Under the pieces are notes generated by a model. It did not search any database. It saw nothing but the letters and a program-made list of their open reading frames with translations, and was not told the DNA's origin. From Chloroflexota bacterium (lineage in GTDB: Bacteria; Chloroflexota; Dehalococcoidia; JACPPT01), in the NCBI GenBank assembly GCA_016190815.1, contig JACPPT010000009.1, positions 1 through 36,354 of the forward strand: a stretch of 36,354 nucleotides of DNA, read 5' to 3'. Below are positions 25,472 through 33,381 of the stretch, one piece after another. Position numbers and translations under genes: made by a program. Position 1 is the stretch's first letter. Every line of letters starts with the position of its first letter.

Positions 25472-26260
25472 CTAAATACCGAAGATAGCCCTCATTGCTT
25501 GCAAATTGCCTGCCTTCACCGCCGAATGAAGCGTGAGCATATCACCAACCTTCAGGGGATAAATTTGGGCTTGTGGAGGCAATTTGTTCTTCGCAGCTTG
25601 AAAATCGGCGTCCTCAAAAGTTACAAGAATACACTTAGCTAACCAATTTTGAACCGCCCAAGATAGTGAAGCAATATCCTTATCCAGATTTCCCTTATCA
25701 CAAACTTCAACCACCAATCTGGGGCTGTCGTAAGGTTTATCTTTCCAAACACCATCATGTTTGTAGATAGGCCCCCATTCTTTCTCCACGACTTTGCCCA
25801 GGATTTGACCCATTTCTTTAACCATCTCTACTACTTCGTCATGGGTTGGGCGAGGTTTTCCCTCCCCTGTCTTCTTTGCTAATTCTGCAAGCTTTCCTGC
25901 ACGGCTCGTTATCTCTACCAGCAACTCATGCGGGTCATCAGGGGACTGACTGGTTGGTGTAGGCACAACAGGTGGTAGGGTGAGACCTTTAACTCGCCAT
26001 ACCCCACCTGTACCCCCAATCGGACCTTCAATACGCCCTTTCTTTTTTAGAATTTGGAGTTCTGTATGAAAGCGATGTTCTACCGTATTTTGCCCAGAGG
26101 GATCTGTTTGTCTCATGTCTTGTGGCGTTATGTTCAAGCCATAATTCTGCTGCTTTGCCACAATCCTAGAGAACAAATCCCGGGATGGCAATCCACCCTG
26201 CGTTGTTCCTAACTCAGCCATAATAGGCTGCTCAAAATCGCTCGACGTTGGTACCGCCAT
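25472..26260 (-). CDS. protein with Mrr N-terminal-like winged helix
   Basis: Residues about 1-95 (MAVPTSSDFEQPIMAELGTT, then RDLFSRIVAK, TVEHRFHTELQILKKKGRIEGP, GVWRVKGL) fit the winged-helix domain found at the N-terminus of Mrr-type restriction proteins. The middle is a Pro-rich linker and helices. Residues about 180-262 (SPRLVVEVCDK, then ILVTFEDADF) may be a divergent nuclease-like or wH-associated domain. No complete PD-(D/E)XK motif is seen. It sits 10 bp before argB and probably arrived there by insertion. Function is unknown; a restriction or regulatory role is a guess. Confidence 0.65.
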   Translation of the reverse strand: MAVPTSSDFEQPIMAELGTTQGGLPSRDLFSRIVAKQQNYGLNITPQDMRQTDPSGQNTVEHRFHTELQILKKKGRIEGPIGGTGGVWRVKGLTLPPVVPTPTSQSPDDPHELLVEITSRAGKLAELAKKTGEGKPRPTHDEVVEMVKEMGQILGKVVEKEWGPIYKHDGVWKDKPYDSPRLVVEVCDKGNLDKDIASLSWAVQNWLAKCILVTFEDADFQAAKNKLPPQAQIYPLKVGDMLTLHSAVKAGNLQAMRAIFGI

Positions 26261-26266
26261 GTGAAT

Positions 26267-26401
26267 CTACCTCCACAAAGGCTGTGCCCCTACTTCTTGG
26301 CCTGTAGTCAGTTCATCATGGATCGAAGCTCCTTGCCCGCCCGCCGCTTCTATCTCTTTCAAGAGAGGGATTTCCACATCCTTCTGCTTGGGAAGCGCCA
26401 T
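26267..26401 (-). CDS. short Mrr-N-like ORF, 44 aa (probable truncated gene)
   Basis: ATG at 26401 has a good Shine-Dalgarno (GGGAGG, eight bases away). The first 23 residues, starting MALPKQKDVEIPLLKEIEAA, look like the beginning of an Mrr-N winged-helix domain. The rest (ASIHDELTTGQEVGAQPLWR) does not continue it. The stop lies 6 bp before the ATG of the related protein at 26260. It is either a truncated paralogue left by duplication or insertion, or a real small protein coupled to its neighbour. Confidence 0.5.
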   Translation of the reverse strand: MALPKQKDVEIPLLKEIEAAGGQGASIHDELTTGQEVGAQPLWR

Positions 26402-26424
26402 TCATACCACCTCCCTTTTGCATT

Positions 26425-26556
26425 TGAGACCGTCTAGAAACGCCTTTCAACCCCCTGAATCCCCCATTCTTGGGGGACTTTCTAAAGCTGGGGAATACCC
26501 CAGACCCCCAGCAAAGGGGCAAAGCCCCTCTGCACTCCCCTTTATGAACGGTCTCA
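26425..26556. repeat. GC-rich three-hairpin repeat element, copy 1
   Basis: The core starts CCTTTCAACCCCCT. Hairpins: 26461-26466 with 26471-26476, 26488-26493 with 26498-26503, and 26515-26520 with 26524-26529. The ends TGAGACCGT (26425-26433) and ACGGTCTCA (26548-26556) pair perfectly. It is homologous to 32181-32294 in the same orientation. It lies between argJ and the Mrr-N-like genes, in the middle of the arginine gene series. Confidence 0.85.
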
Positions 26557-26563
26557 TTATCCC

Positions 26564-27781
26564 CTACGTAGTGTACTGGCTGTTTATCTGGACGTATTTC
26601 TCCGTCAGGTCACATCCCCAGGCTGTGGCCCGGGCATTCCCCAGATTCAAACGTATGCCTATGGATACCTCGGGGCGGTTCATGGCGGCCACCGCTGCAT
26701 CCTTATAGAAAGGAATGGGTACGCCTCCATCCATTACACAGATTTCGTTTATGTGAACTACCAGCTTCGAGTCATCTATCTGGGCTCCGCTCCTGCCCAG
26801 GGCCGCTATCACCCTGCCCCAGTTGGGGTCGTTGCCGTGCACCGCCGTCTTGAGAAGGGTTGAGCCTGCCACGGTGCGCGCTGCGGCCCTGGCGTCGCTC
26901 AGGGTCAAAGCCCCCTCCACAACAACCTCGATGAGCTTGGTAGCTCCTTCTCCATCCCTGACAATTTCCCTGGCGAGCTGCGTGCACACCTCCTTCAGGG
27001 AGTCTCGAAAGGCACCTGCTCCTGGCGAGTCTTCTTTCAGGGGCCTATTACCTGCAAGGCCGTTGGCCAGAATGAGCACCATATCGTTGGTGCTGGTGTC
27101 GCCATCCACAGTGATCATATTGAAAGAGGCATCCACAGCTTCCCGCAGTGCTTTATCCAGAAAATTCGGCTCCACTTTGCCATCGGTGGCAAGGAAGCAA
27201 AGCATTGTTGCCATATTGGGATGAATCATGCCCGCTCCCTTGGCGATGCCCCCTATGGTTATCTCCTTGCCTCCTACTTCTACAGAAAGGGCAACCTCCT
27301 TGGGACGTGTGTCCGTAGTCATAATGGCCCTGGCCAGGGCATGTCCTCCATCGGTGGAGAGAGCTATCCTGCTAAGCCCCGCTCGGATAAGGCCCATGGG
27401 CAACTCCACTCCGATGATGCCCGTGCTGGCAACCAGGACCTCCTCTGGAGCGATCTCCAGCTTCTTTGCCGTAAGCTCCGAGGTGTTTCGTGCGTCTATC
27501 ATCCCCTGGGGGCCTACGCAGGCGTTGGCGCACCCGCCGTTGGCAACGATGGCCCTTGCCCTCTTATCTCTCAGGCGCTCCCTGGTGAGGACAACCGGCG
27601 CAGCCACGATCTTGTTCGTGGTAAAAACGCCTGCCGCTCGGCAAGTCGCCTCTGAGAATAGGATGCCCAGGTCCAGCTTCTCTTCACCATAGGTCTTAAG
27701 CCCAGCATAGGTTGCTCCAGCCAGGAATCCCCTGGGGGTAGTGATAGTACCATTGGGAACGACTTTCCAGGCCATCCTCAT
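26564..27781 (-). CDS. argJ: bifunctional ornithine acetyltransferase / N-acetylglutamate synthase
   Basis: Transfers acetyl from acetylornithine to glutamate and may also use acetyl-CoA. The precursor self-cleaves into two chains at the Ala-Thr bond in HPNMATML (Thr192), clearly present. Other signatures: GVFTTNKIVAAPV (51-63), IVANGGCANACVG (78-90), STGIIGVELPM and TVDGDTSTND. Length 405 aa is normal. It is the first arginine gene on this strand, with a promoter at 27808-27837. ATG at 27775 (residue 3) is an equally possible start. Confidence 0.95.
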   Translation of the reverse strand: MRMAWKVVPNGTITTPRGFLAGATYAGLKTYGEEKLDLGILFSEATCRAAGVFTTNKIVAAPVVLTRERLRDKRARAIVANGGCANACVGPQGMIDARNTSELTAKKLEIAPEEVLVASTGIIGVELPMGLIRAGLSRIALSTDGGHALARAIMTTDTRPKEVALSVEVGGKEITIGGIAKGAGMIHPNMATMLCFLATDGKVEPNFLDKALREAVDASFNMITVDGDTSTNDMVLILANGLAGNRPLKEDSPGAGAFRDSLKEVCTQLAREIVRDGEGATKLIEVVVEGALTLSDARAAARTVAGSTLLKTAVHGNDPNWGRVIAALGRSGAQIDDSKLVVHINEICVMDGGVPIPFYKDAAVAAMNRPEVSIGIRLNLGNARATAWGCDLTEKYVQINSQYTT

Positions 27782-27807
27782 CTTCTTAAACGAAAAATCT
27801 GCAACCG

Positions 27808-27837
27808 AGTATAGCAGAATAGGCCCCTAGGTCGCAA
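27808..27837 (-). promoter_or_regulatory. likely promoter of argJ
   Basis: On the minus strand TTGCGA (27837-27832), 18-bp spacer, TATACT (27813-27808), ending about 26 bp upstream of argJ. No arginine-repressor box was recognised. Confidence 0.45.
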
Positions 27838-27840
27838 GCT

Positions 27841-27876
27841 AAAAAAGGGCTGGCCTTGGATCTGAGGCCAGCCCTT
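27841..27876 (-). terminator. Rho-independent terminator after the GHKL gene
   Basis: Read on the minus strand: an 11-bp perfect stem (27876-27866 with 27855-27845), 10-base loop, then a run of T (27846-27841). It lies 36 bp past the stop of the gene at 27913 and insulates it from argJ. Confidence 0.9.
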
Positions 27877-27912
27877 AAGGAGGAGGGTGTCTCCGAGGTT
27901 ACTCAGTATTTT

Positions 27913-29364
27913 TTAGATTCGGTGTCTAAGGAAATCGGAAGCCGCTATGCGCAGGGCAGAGTTGGCTCTATCCAGATACTCGTTCACATCCTGAGGGTCA
28001 TCTGCCTCAGGCCTGGCCATCTCCAGGGAAAGGGTCTCCAGAAGATAGGCCATATCACCTCTCGCGGCCTGGTAGCCGGGATAGTTGGAAAATACTATTA
28101 CCTTTCTTGTACCGTTTTCATGGGTGGAGACAGAACGAAGGGTGCCGTCGCCAGACACTATATCCGCATAAATCTGCCCAGCTTTCTGGGGCACCTGCTT
28201 CAACTCCTGCACAGCCTCCTCCAGAGACGCTGGCTCATCGTGGAACTGAAGCTCGGCTTCCTTTCCAGGGATGTACTCAACTTTCTCTTTGGGCTGGCCG
28301 GAGCCTGAAACCAGGGGCATGCCCTTGTATCCGCTCTCGATCCGCCTGAAAGCCCTCCGTATTAGCACAAGGGCCCTGAGGGCGTTTTCCCTGGACTCCT
28401 CCGGGACAACGACCTGACTCTGAGCCAGGATATCCTTCACCCAGGGCTCCATCGCCAAATGCATCGCTTTGTAGATCTGCCTCCAGGCATCTGACTCCCT
28501 GTCGAAGTCGCTCTTATTCAGGTTAGGGGACACAGGGAAATCAATATACACTTCACCCGTAAGGGTGTTGAGGGCAGCGTTATCGGCCGGCCCCGGGTGA
28601 CCGAAGAACTCGCCCTGGGATACGAGTCTCCCATAGCGATAGCATCTTATTCCGCCTCTAACCCCTTCACAGCCATTTTCCGAAACGGGCGCCATTATTC
28701 CTAACCAGCCCCTGAGACTTTTCCCGTCTGGAAGGGCTATCTCAAAAGGCTGCGGCTCCTTGGAGAGAGATATCTCCAGTGGCTTAACCCGCTGGGTTTT
28801 GGGTCCCGCTTTAATGGTTACGATAAGATTGTCGTTCTGAAGAATGGGGCGGTAGACGCTGGATAGCCTTCGTATCAGGTGCCGGTAGGAAACCTTTCTC
28901 TTCAAGCGGAAAAGCTCTATATCAACATAGGCTTCCTCTTTGGGTGCGGGGAAGGGCTGTGGCTCGTAGGCGGTGAAGAACTGCCTGTCTCCCCAGGTTG
29001 GATCAGTTAGCTCCCAGCCCACCTCCTCGCCTCTCTTGGTGCACCGGATCCTGACACCGTGGGCCAGATAGCCTATTGCCGCTTTTCCACCCTGACCCCA
29101 CTGACCAATCCTGGCGGTCTTGTGAGCGTAGCCCCACTTAAGAAAGTTCTCCAGCTCGCCGTAGCCCATGCCCACCTCGCCCTTGCTGCGGATGCGCAAC
29201 CTGTGGGGTGTTATCACAACATCCACTTCCACCGGAAACTGCTGGGTTTTGCCTACCCAGTCGTCAGCGCCGTTGTCCACAAGTTCCAGCAGGGCATCTA
29301 CGGCGCTGGGGAAATTGGCCATAAGAGCCAGACGCATATTGGCATCGAAGGTCTCCTGGATCAT
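27913..29364 (-). CDS. GHKL-type ATPase domain protein (Hsp90/MORC-like), function unknown
   Basis: The N-terminus carries a GHKL ATP-binding fold: LLELVDNGADDW (N-box, about 25-36), a G1-like KGEVGMGYGELENF and the G2-like lid ARIGQWGQGGKAAIGYLA. A second alpha/beta domain similar to the transducer region of Hsp90/MutL/MORC proteins follows (SPNLNKSDFDRES), then a unique C-terminus. ATG at 29364 is preferred because AGGAGG sits about eight bases upstream; the open frame extends to 29451. Bacterial MORC-like ATPases are often tied to DNA or defence functions. No nuclease partner is adjacent; it is a single gene with its own terminator. Confidence 0.75.
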   Translation of the reverse strand: MIQETFDANMRLALMANFPSAVDALLELVDNGADDWVGKTQQFPVEVDVVITPHRLRIRSKGEVGMGYGELENFLKWGYAHKTARIGQWGQGGKAAIGYLAHGVRIRCTKRGEEVGWELTDPTWGDRQFFTAYEPQPFPAPKEEAYVDIELFRLKRKVSYRHLIRRLSSVYRPILQNDNLIVTIKAGPKTQRVKPLEISLSKEPQPFEIALPDGKSLRGWLGIMAPVSENGCEGVRGGIRCYRYGRLVSQGEFFGHPGPADNAALNTLTGEVYIDFPVSPNLNKSDFDRESDAWRQIYKAMHLAMEPWVKDILAQSQVVVPEESRENALRALVLIRRAFRRIESGYKGMPLVSGSGQPKEKVEYIPGKEAELQFHDEPASLEEAVQELKQVPQKAGQIYADIVSGDGTLRSVSTHENGTRKVIVFSNYPGYQAARGDMAYLLETLSLEMARPEADDPQDVNEYLDRANSALRIAASDFLRHRI

Positions 29365-29518
29365 TACCATTCCTCCTCTTATGTTAAGTGTAAAACCGCC
29401 ATTAAGAGACAAAAGAATAAATTCTGAGAACCAGTCTAGCACTTTTTTCATAATATTTCAAGATGTTATCCGAGGAAAATATGCCCAAAATTGCAAATTG
29501 TCGGAAGCTGGAAAACAA

Positions 29519-29543
29519 AAACCCCCGTTTCATACGGGGGTTT
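29519..29543 (-). terminator. terminator of the DUF169-UGSC operon
   Basis: ACCCCCGT (29521-29528) pairs with ACGGGGGT (29534-29541), extended by two A-T pairs. On the minus strand it ends in TTTTTGTTTT. It lies about 20 bp beyond the selenoprotein stop. Confidence 0.9.
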
Positions 29544-29560
29544 TCCTTCCAGAAGGTATT

Positions 29561-30109
29561 TTAACTGACTAAGAGAAGTTCCAGGACATGCGGCAGGGCA
29601 AGTTTTGCTCGCTCCATAAGGCCCGCCTGGGAAAGGCTTCCAACGGGGTGTGGAACCACGACAAATGGGTAGTCAGGCAATCCCTTTATCCTGGCAGTCG
29701 CCTGGGCTGTGGCGATGAATTGGTCTGTGCAAAGCAAGACCGTCGGCACTCCCCTCTTCTCCAGTTCGATGGCGTCGTGCATACTGCACGAGCTACAAGA
29801 CCCTCAGTCTCCAATGGCCACAAGGGCTACCTGACACTTCCTTGCTATCTCATCCAGAAGCTCCCTGGGAGCTATCACTGAGGCGTTCCTTTTCCTGAAC
29901 GGCAGAGACCCGCCCAACATGAACCTATGCCCAAGGAGGATAGACATCATGTTGAGAATCTCAGTCGCGTTGTGCTTGCTGTTGTCCAAGAGGCCCAGAA
30001 CCCTGCCGTTTAAGGAGGAGAGTCGAGACGCCATCGCAGCTTTGGCCTGAGCTGGCTCCACTGTGGGATCCAGAACCGTTAGCCGACTAACAGAGGTTCC
30101 AATAGTCAT
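29561..30109 (-). CDS. UGSC-family selenoprotein (in-frame TGA read as Sec)
   Basis: Two adjacent same-frame ORFs are separated by a single TGA at 29804-29806. Reading it as selenocysteine gives AIGDUGSCSSCSMHDAIELE, the motif that names the UGSC (seleno)protein family: Sec102-Gly-Ser-Cys105, plus Cys108. The full product is 182 aa. ATG at 30109 has AGGAGA five bases upstream. A 7-bp hairpin with loop GTA begins 12 bases after the TGA, fitting bacterial SECIS rules. The Sec/Cys pair suggests redox or alkylated-thiol chemistry, but the reaction is unknown to me. It is the third gene of an operon with a 346-aa protein 11 bp upstream. No sel genes are in the window. Confidence 0.9.
29775..29791 (-). 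promoter_or_regulatory. bacterial SECIS hairpin
   Basis: On the minus strand TCGTGCA (29791-29785), loop GTA (29784-29782), TGCACGA (29781-29775): a perfect 7-bp stem. The distance from the UGA to the loop is 19 bases and the loop begins with G, both within the known requirements for SelB recognition. Confidence 0.8.
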
Positions 30110-30120
30110 AGTCTTCTCCT

Positions 30121-31161
30121 CTACTCTTTCATCCTGATCAGCTTTGACACCGAACGAGAAGAAATGCCACCACCCCAGAGGGGGATGCAAATGGAGAAGG
30201 GGCCAGCGCCACCACCCCCAACCAGCACATCGATATCCTCTGCATCGCCAACCACCACCTTCATCCGATCTTCATCCCCATGCTCAATAGCACCCGGCAT
30301 TTTCCTAACCCTCTTCCAATCGGCGACGGAGCGCCGAGCTTTTTCAGCAAGGAAGCGTTTAACATCTCTTTTCGACCAGCCATGGCCGGAGATATGGTGC
30401 AGGTGCTCCGGGCTTATGATAACCACAATCTCCGCTTGCTCGTATCCTACGGTAGCCATCGTGTCCGCCACACTGGCGAGGATGTCCTCAGGGGTGTTGC
30501 CGATGAAGTTTGTCACCTGAATAGGGGCCTGGGCAGCAAAAACGGTTACCACGCTTTCCTCCCTGGGAAAACCCCTCTCCACGTGGAAAGGCTCCCAGGG
30601 GCTCAAATCCTCGTTCTCAGCTATGCAGAAACTGTATTTGCCGCCGTGTCCAAAGGTGGACTTGTCCATGACCCCAGGGATAGCGCCGCATACGTTCATC
30701 AGAATGAGGCGCAGCGCCCTTCCAATGGTCGCGTTTGGCCGGAAGCCAGGGCCGAAAAGGTTCACGCCGGAGTTGATGCCCAGCTTTTTAGCTATGGGGC
30801 CGTTGACCACAATAAGCTGGGCTGAGCCCATGGTGCTGGCGGCGCTCCCGTGCAGGTTGAAGGCTTTTTCAGTGACGGCCTCCACAACAGCAATGAGCAC
30901 AGGCATATACTCCGGCAGACAGCCCGCCATAACAGCGTTTATGGCCACCTTTTCAGCAGTGATTGTTCGCCCTCGCTCAGGAACCTCTCCGATGACGTCC
31001 TGGGAGCGCTTACCCGCTTTCTCCAGAAATTCTTCAACTCTTTCGGCGGTGGAAGGCACCACAGGAAGGCCATCGGTCCATCCCTTCTCGTAGTAGAACT
31101 CAATGGCCTCCAGGGCGCTTCCCACCTGATATTGCTTCGAGGAAAGACCTTTTTCTACCAT
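30121..31161 (-). CDS. conserved protein with WTDGLPVVP motif, 346 aa, partner of the UGSC selenoprotein
   Basis: I recognise the N-terminal YEKGWTDGLPVVPSTAERVEE segment as conserved in proteins that accompany UGSC proteins, but not an established function. Other notable parts: MAGCLPEYMPVLIAVVEAV (about 78-96), NLHGSAASTMGSAQLIVVNGP and a Gly-rich C-terminus (VGGGGAGPFSICIPLWGGG). No signal peptide is evident. Gly and His richness around HGSAAST could indicate a metal or cofactor site. It follows the DUF169 gene by 31 bp and precedes the selenoprotein by 11 bp, so the three are one operon. Confidence 0.7.
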   Translation of the reverse strand: MVEKGLSSKQYQVGSALEAIEFYYEKGWTDGLPVVPSTAERVEEFLEKAGKRSQDVIGEVPERGRTITAEKVAINAVMAGCLPEYMPVLIAVVEAVTEKAFNLHGSAASTMGSAQLIVVNGPIAKKLGINSGVNLFGPGFRPNATIGRALRLILMNVCGAIPGVMDKSTFGHGGKYSFCIAENEDLSPWEPFHVERGFPREESVVTVFAAQAPIQVTNFIGNTPEDILASVADTMATVGYEQAEIVVIISPEHLHHISGHGWSKRDVKRFLAEKARRSVADWKRVRKMPGAIEHGDEDRMKVVVGDAEDIDVLVGGGGAGPFSICIPLWGGGISSRSVSKLIRMKE

Positions 31162-31192
31162 TATCTGTTTACCCGATTCTACGCTAAAGACG

Positions 31193-31972
31193 TTATGGCG
31201 ACTGCTTCAAGTAATCCATAAGCTTGTAGTAGCTTGGCGGAAGGGCTGCCTCAAATCTGAGATATGACGGGATGGGGTAGCGCTGTAGCCCGCTCTCATG
31301 GCCTGCCTTCAGCCCCCTGATGGTGGACTCCACCCTGCTCCATGGCATAGAAAATGCCATCTCATGGTCCTGTGCCATGCCGAAGATGCGGTCGCCGTTG
31401 CAGGGCAGGACGAACTGGCACTCGCCGCTTAGCATGGTCTGGGAGATGATGTCGGCGCAGTCCCGTCCCCCGGCTGCACTGGAGGTCAGGTATCCACCCC
31501 TTTCGTAGACAGCGCCCTGAACGAGCCTCATCACCTGGGCAGAGTCGCCGTAAATCACCACTACATGAGGCTCGAAGGTGACGGCGTGGAGAGGCGAGAT
31601 GAGGACGTGGCTGTACTTGCCATATTCCAGCCTGGGAAGAGCCTCGGCGCTTCTTGCCGCCGCTGCCCCGCTGCCCCGGGAAAGAGACTCGGCAAAGCTA
31701 CCATCCACAAACTTATCTTTGGTGGGCACAAAGCCCAGGGCCAGGGCACCGTACGGGCAGGACTCCTCATCCTTCCCGACAGCCAGCGTCCAGCCGTACC
31801 GGCGGGCCATTCCGATCCCCTGGCACACCGTTACGGGAAATCCCATGTTGCGCTTTGGGAGCCTGGCCTTCTGAGGGATTTCCTCCGCCGACTGGCACAT
31901 CCTTATGGCCAGGGGGAAGGTCTGAGGGCGAACATAAAAGCTCAGGGCTTCGTTTATTTCCTTCAGTTCCAA
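31193..31972 (-). CDS. DUF169 domain protein
   Basis: 259 aa matching the DUF169 pattern: a short helical start (ELKEINEALSFYVRPQTFPLAI), a Cys after it (MCQSAEEIP), and VTVCQGIGMARRYGWTLAVG with a second conserved Cys. Later come ESCPYGALALGFVP and a C-terminal CNGDRIFGMAQDHEMAFSMP. Function unknown; members are common in anaerobes and in Dehalococcoidia. The start is TTG at 31972, with AGGAGA six bases upstream (31979-31984). It is the first gene of the selenoprotein operon. Several cysteines agree with a redox or metal role. Confidence 0.85.
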   Translation of the reverse strand: MELKEINEALSFYVRPQTFPLAIRMCQSAEEIPQKARLPKRNMGFPVTVCQGIGMARRYGWTLAVGKDEESCPYGALALGFVPTKDKFVDGSFAESLSRGSGAAAARSAEALPRLEYGKYSHVLISPLHAVTFEPHVVVIYGDSAQVMRLVQGAVYERGGYLTSSAAGGRDCADIISQTMLSGECQFVLPCNGDRIFGMAQDHEMAFSMPWSRVESTIRGLKAGHESGLQRYPIPSYLRFEAALPPSYYKLMDYLKQSP

Positions 31973-32052
31973 AACCTGTCTCCTTTCATAACCTGTAAGA
32001 TAAACCAGCTTTACTACCGGATTTGCCTTCTTCGTCTTGATCGACGTGTTTG

Positions 32053-32081
32053 AATTTAATACAAGTTCTGTCTACAGTCAA
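32053..32081 (-). promoter_or_regulatory. likely promoter of the DUF169-UGSC operon
   Basis: On the minus strand TTGACT (32081-32076), 17-bp spacer, TAAATT (32058-32053), about 80 bp upstream of the DUF169 start. The rest of 31973-32418 holds the repeat copy at 32181-32294 and a short hairpin GTCCTT/AAGGAC at 32345-32364; I see no gene there. Confidence 0.4.
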
Positions 32082-32180
32082 CTGGAGGCCGGGCTTACAC
32101 ATTTGAGGCAAGCGCAAAGTTCGATTAATCTATAATCACATTACTGCGGGTACACCAGCCTTGCACAAAAAGTCATTCCT

Positions 32181-32294
32181 ATGAAAATAGTCCTTTCAAC
32201 CCCCTAACCCCCAATCTTGGGGGAATTGGGGGAGTGGGGGGACACCCCCCTGCCCCCGCCAAAGGGCTTCGCCCTCTGGACTCCATATTTTCAT
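32181..32294. repeat. GC-rich three-hairpin repeat element, copy 2
   Basis: Homologous to 26425-26556. Hairpins: 32208-32214 with 32217-32223, 32236-32241 with 32245-32250, and 32263-32267 with 32271-32275. The ends ATGAAAATA (32181-32189) and TATTTTCAT (32286-32294) pair perfectly yet differ in sequence from the ends of copy 1. It lies between the methyltransferase and the DUF169 operon. Confidence 0.85.
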
Positions 32295-32418
32295 CCTTTG
32301 TAGTGCTGGTTGTCCAGCTAAGGAGCAGACCCTTCGCGGAGCTTGTCCTTGAGGGCCGAAGGACTCAGGGAGATAACGGTCTTGCAATAGGCTTTATGTG
32401 CAAAGCCCGGATGCACAT

Positions 32419-33201
32419 TCACCCCCTTCGACCGACAAATATAAGTTCACCCGGGTACTTGGAACCGTAAGGGCTTCCATCGAAGTCGCTACACACCTCC
32501 TCCACCTCAAACCCTGTCCTCGTGAGGAGATGTTCGACCTCGTAGCGAAAGAAATAGCGGAAAGGAAATGGGTGAACAAGTCGCTCCTGTCTCCCATCTG
32601 GGTATGTTACGTAATAAATGATCTCCGTATCACGCACCTGCTTGTGCAGGTCAATGGAAACAATTCTGAATTTCCTCACCACGCGCCTGCCGTCGGGCAT
32701 CTCGAAGGGTGGCTCGTCTCCCATTTCCTCAAGAAGTCTTTCGTTGACCAGCCGGCTTAAATCAGGGTTGAACACATCCATTGCAAGCCGTCCTCCGGGC
32801 TCCAGATGACGGTGCGCACAGGCAAGACAGTTTAGCTGGTCCTCCACCGTAACCAGATGCTGGAATGGACGGAATGGGATGATAACCAGCCTGAAGCGAC
32901 GGCCCAGGTCAAATTGCCGAATATCTCCCACCACGAGTTTCACCCTGTCCTGCACCTCTACAGGCTCCTGGGGCAACTTTTCGCGGCAGACGGCCAGCAT
33001 GTGCTCTGACATATCAATTCCGGTTATCTGGATGCCTGCCCGGGAGATAGGAATTAGTACCCGACCAGTTCCGCACCCCAGCTCCAGCACAGGCCCTCTC
33101 GATTCGATAGCCAGGCCAACGTAGAACTCCATATCCCGCCGCTCTACATAGGGCGCAACGTGGTCGTAAAAGCCAGCAACAAACTCGTATTGATTAGCCA
33201 C
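32419..33201 (-). CDS. class I SAM-dependent methyltransferase
   Basis: Rossmann-fold methyltransferase with motif I VLELGCGTGRVLIPI and the acidic loop TGIDMSEHML, then VVGDIRQFDLG and the post-motif strand VIIPFRPFQHL. The C-terminal half contains a beta extension (FRIVSIDLHKQVRDTEIIYYV) resembling methyltransferase_25 relatives. The substrate is not predictable. GTG at 33201 gives an N-terminus at VANQYEFVAGFYDHVAPY, where family proteins begin, with GGAAGG upstream. The open frame extends to 33300 but the extra 33 residues look non-homologous. Confidence 0.85.
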   Translation of the reverse strand: MANQYEFVAGFYDHVAPYVERRDMEFYVGLAIESRGPVLELGCGTGRVLIPISRAGIQITGIDMSEHMLAVCREKLPQEPVEVQDRVKLVVGDIRQFDLGRRFRLVIIPFRPFQHLVTVEDQLNCLACAHRHLEPGGRLAMDVFNPDLSRLVNERLLEEMGDEPPFEMPDGRRVVRKFRIVSIDLHKQVRDTEIIYYVTYPDGRQERLVHPFPFRYFFRYEVEHLLTRTGFEVEEVCSDFDGSPYGSKYPGELIFVGRRG

Positions 33202-33309
33202 TGCTGCCTTCCAACAAGAACTCCAAAGGTATATTCTAAAGCTCTGGCAAATTGAAGTATATAACAATTTGAAATATGCACATAATTTCGCCATAGCCAA
33301 CTTTTTTCC

Positions 33310-33338
33310 TTTACAACGGCCTCGGCGCTTGCTAGAAT
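33310..33338 (+). promoter_or_regulatory. likely sigma-70 promoter of pspA
   Basis: TTTACA (33310-33315), 17-bp spacer, TAGAAT (33333-33338), 43 bp upstream of pspA. No sigma-54 promoter (GG-N10-GC) was seen, unlike the enterobacterial psp operon. Confidence 0.55.
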
Positions 33339-33381
33339 TTAAGGGTGTTTGATAAAACGGAACGCCAAGGGGGGGTGAAGA

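Noticed and set aside
26316-26522. 68-aa minus ORF MPLCWGSGVFPSF
   Set aside because: It translates the GC-rich repeat element; the Mrr-N-like frame nearby has a better start and family similarity.
29561-29782. Separate 73-aa gene MHDAIELEKRGVPTV and a separate 128-aa gene upstream
   Set aside because: They are the two halves of one selenoprotein, joined in frame across the TGA at 29804-29806.
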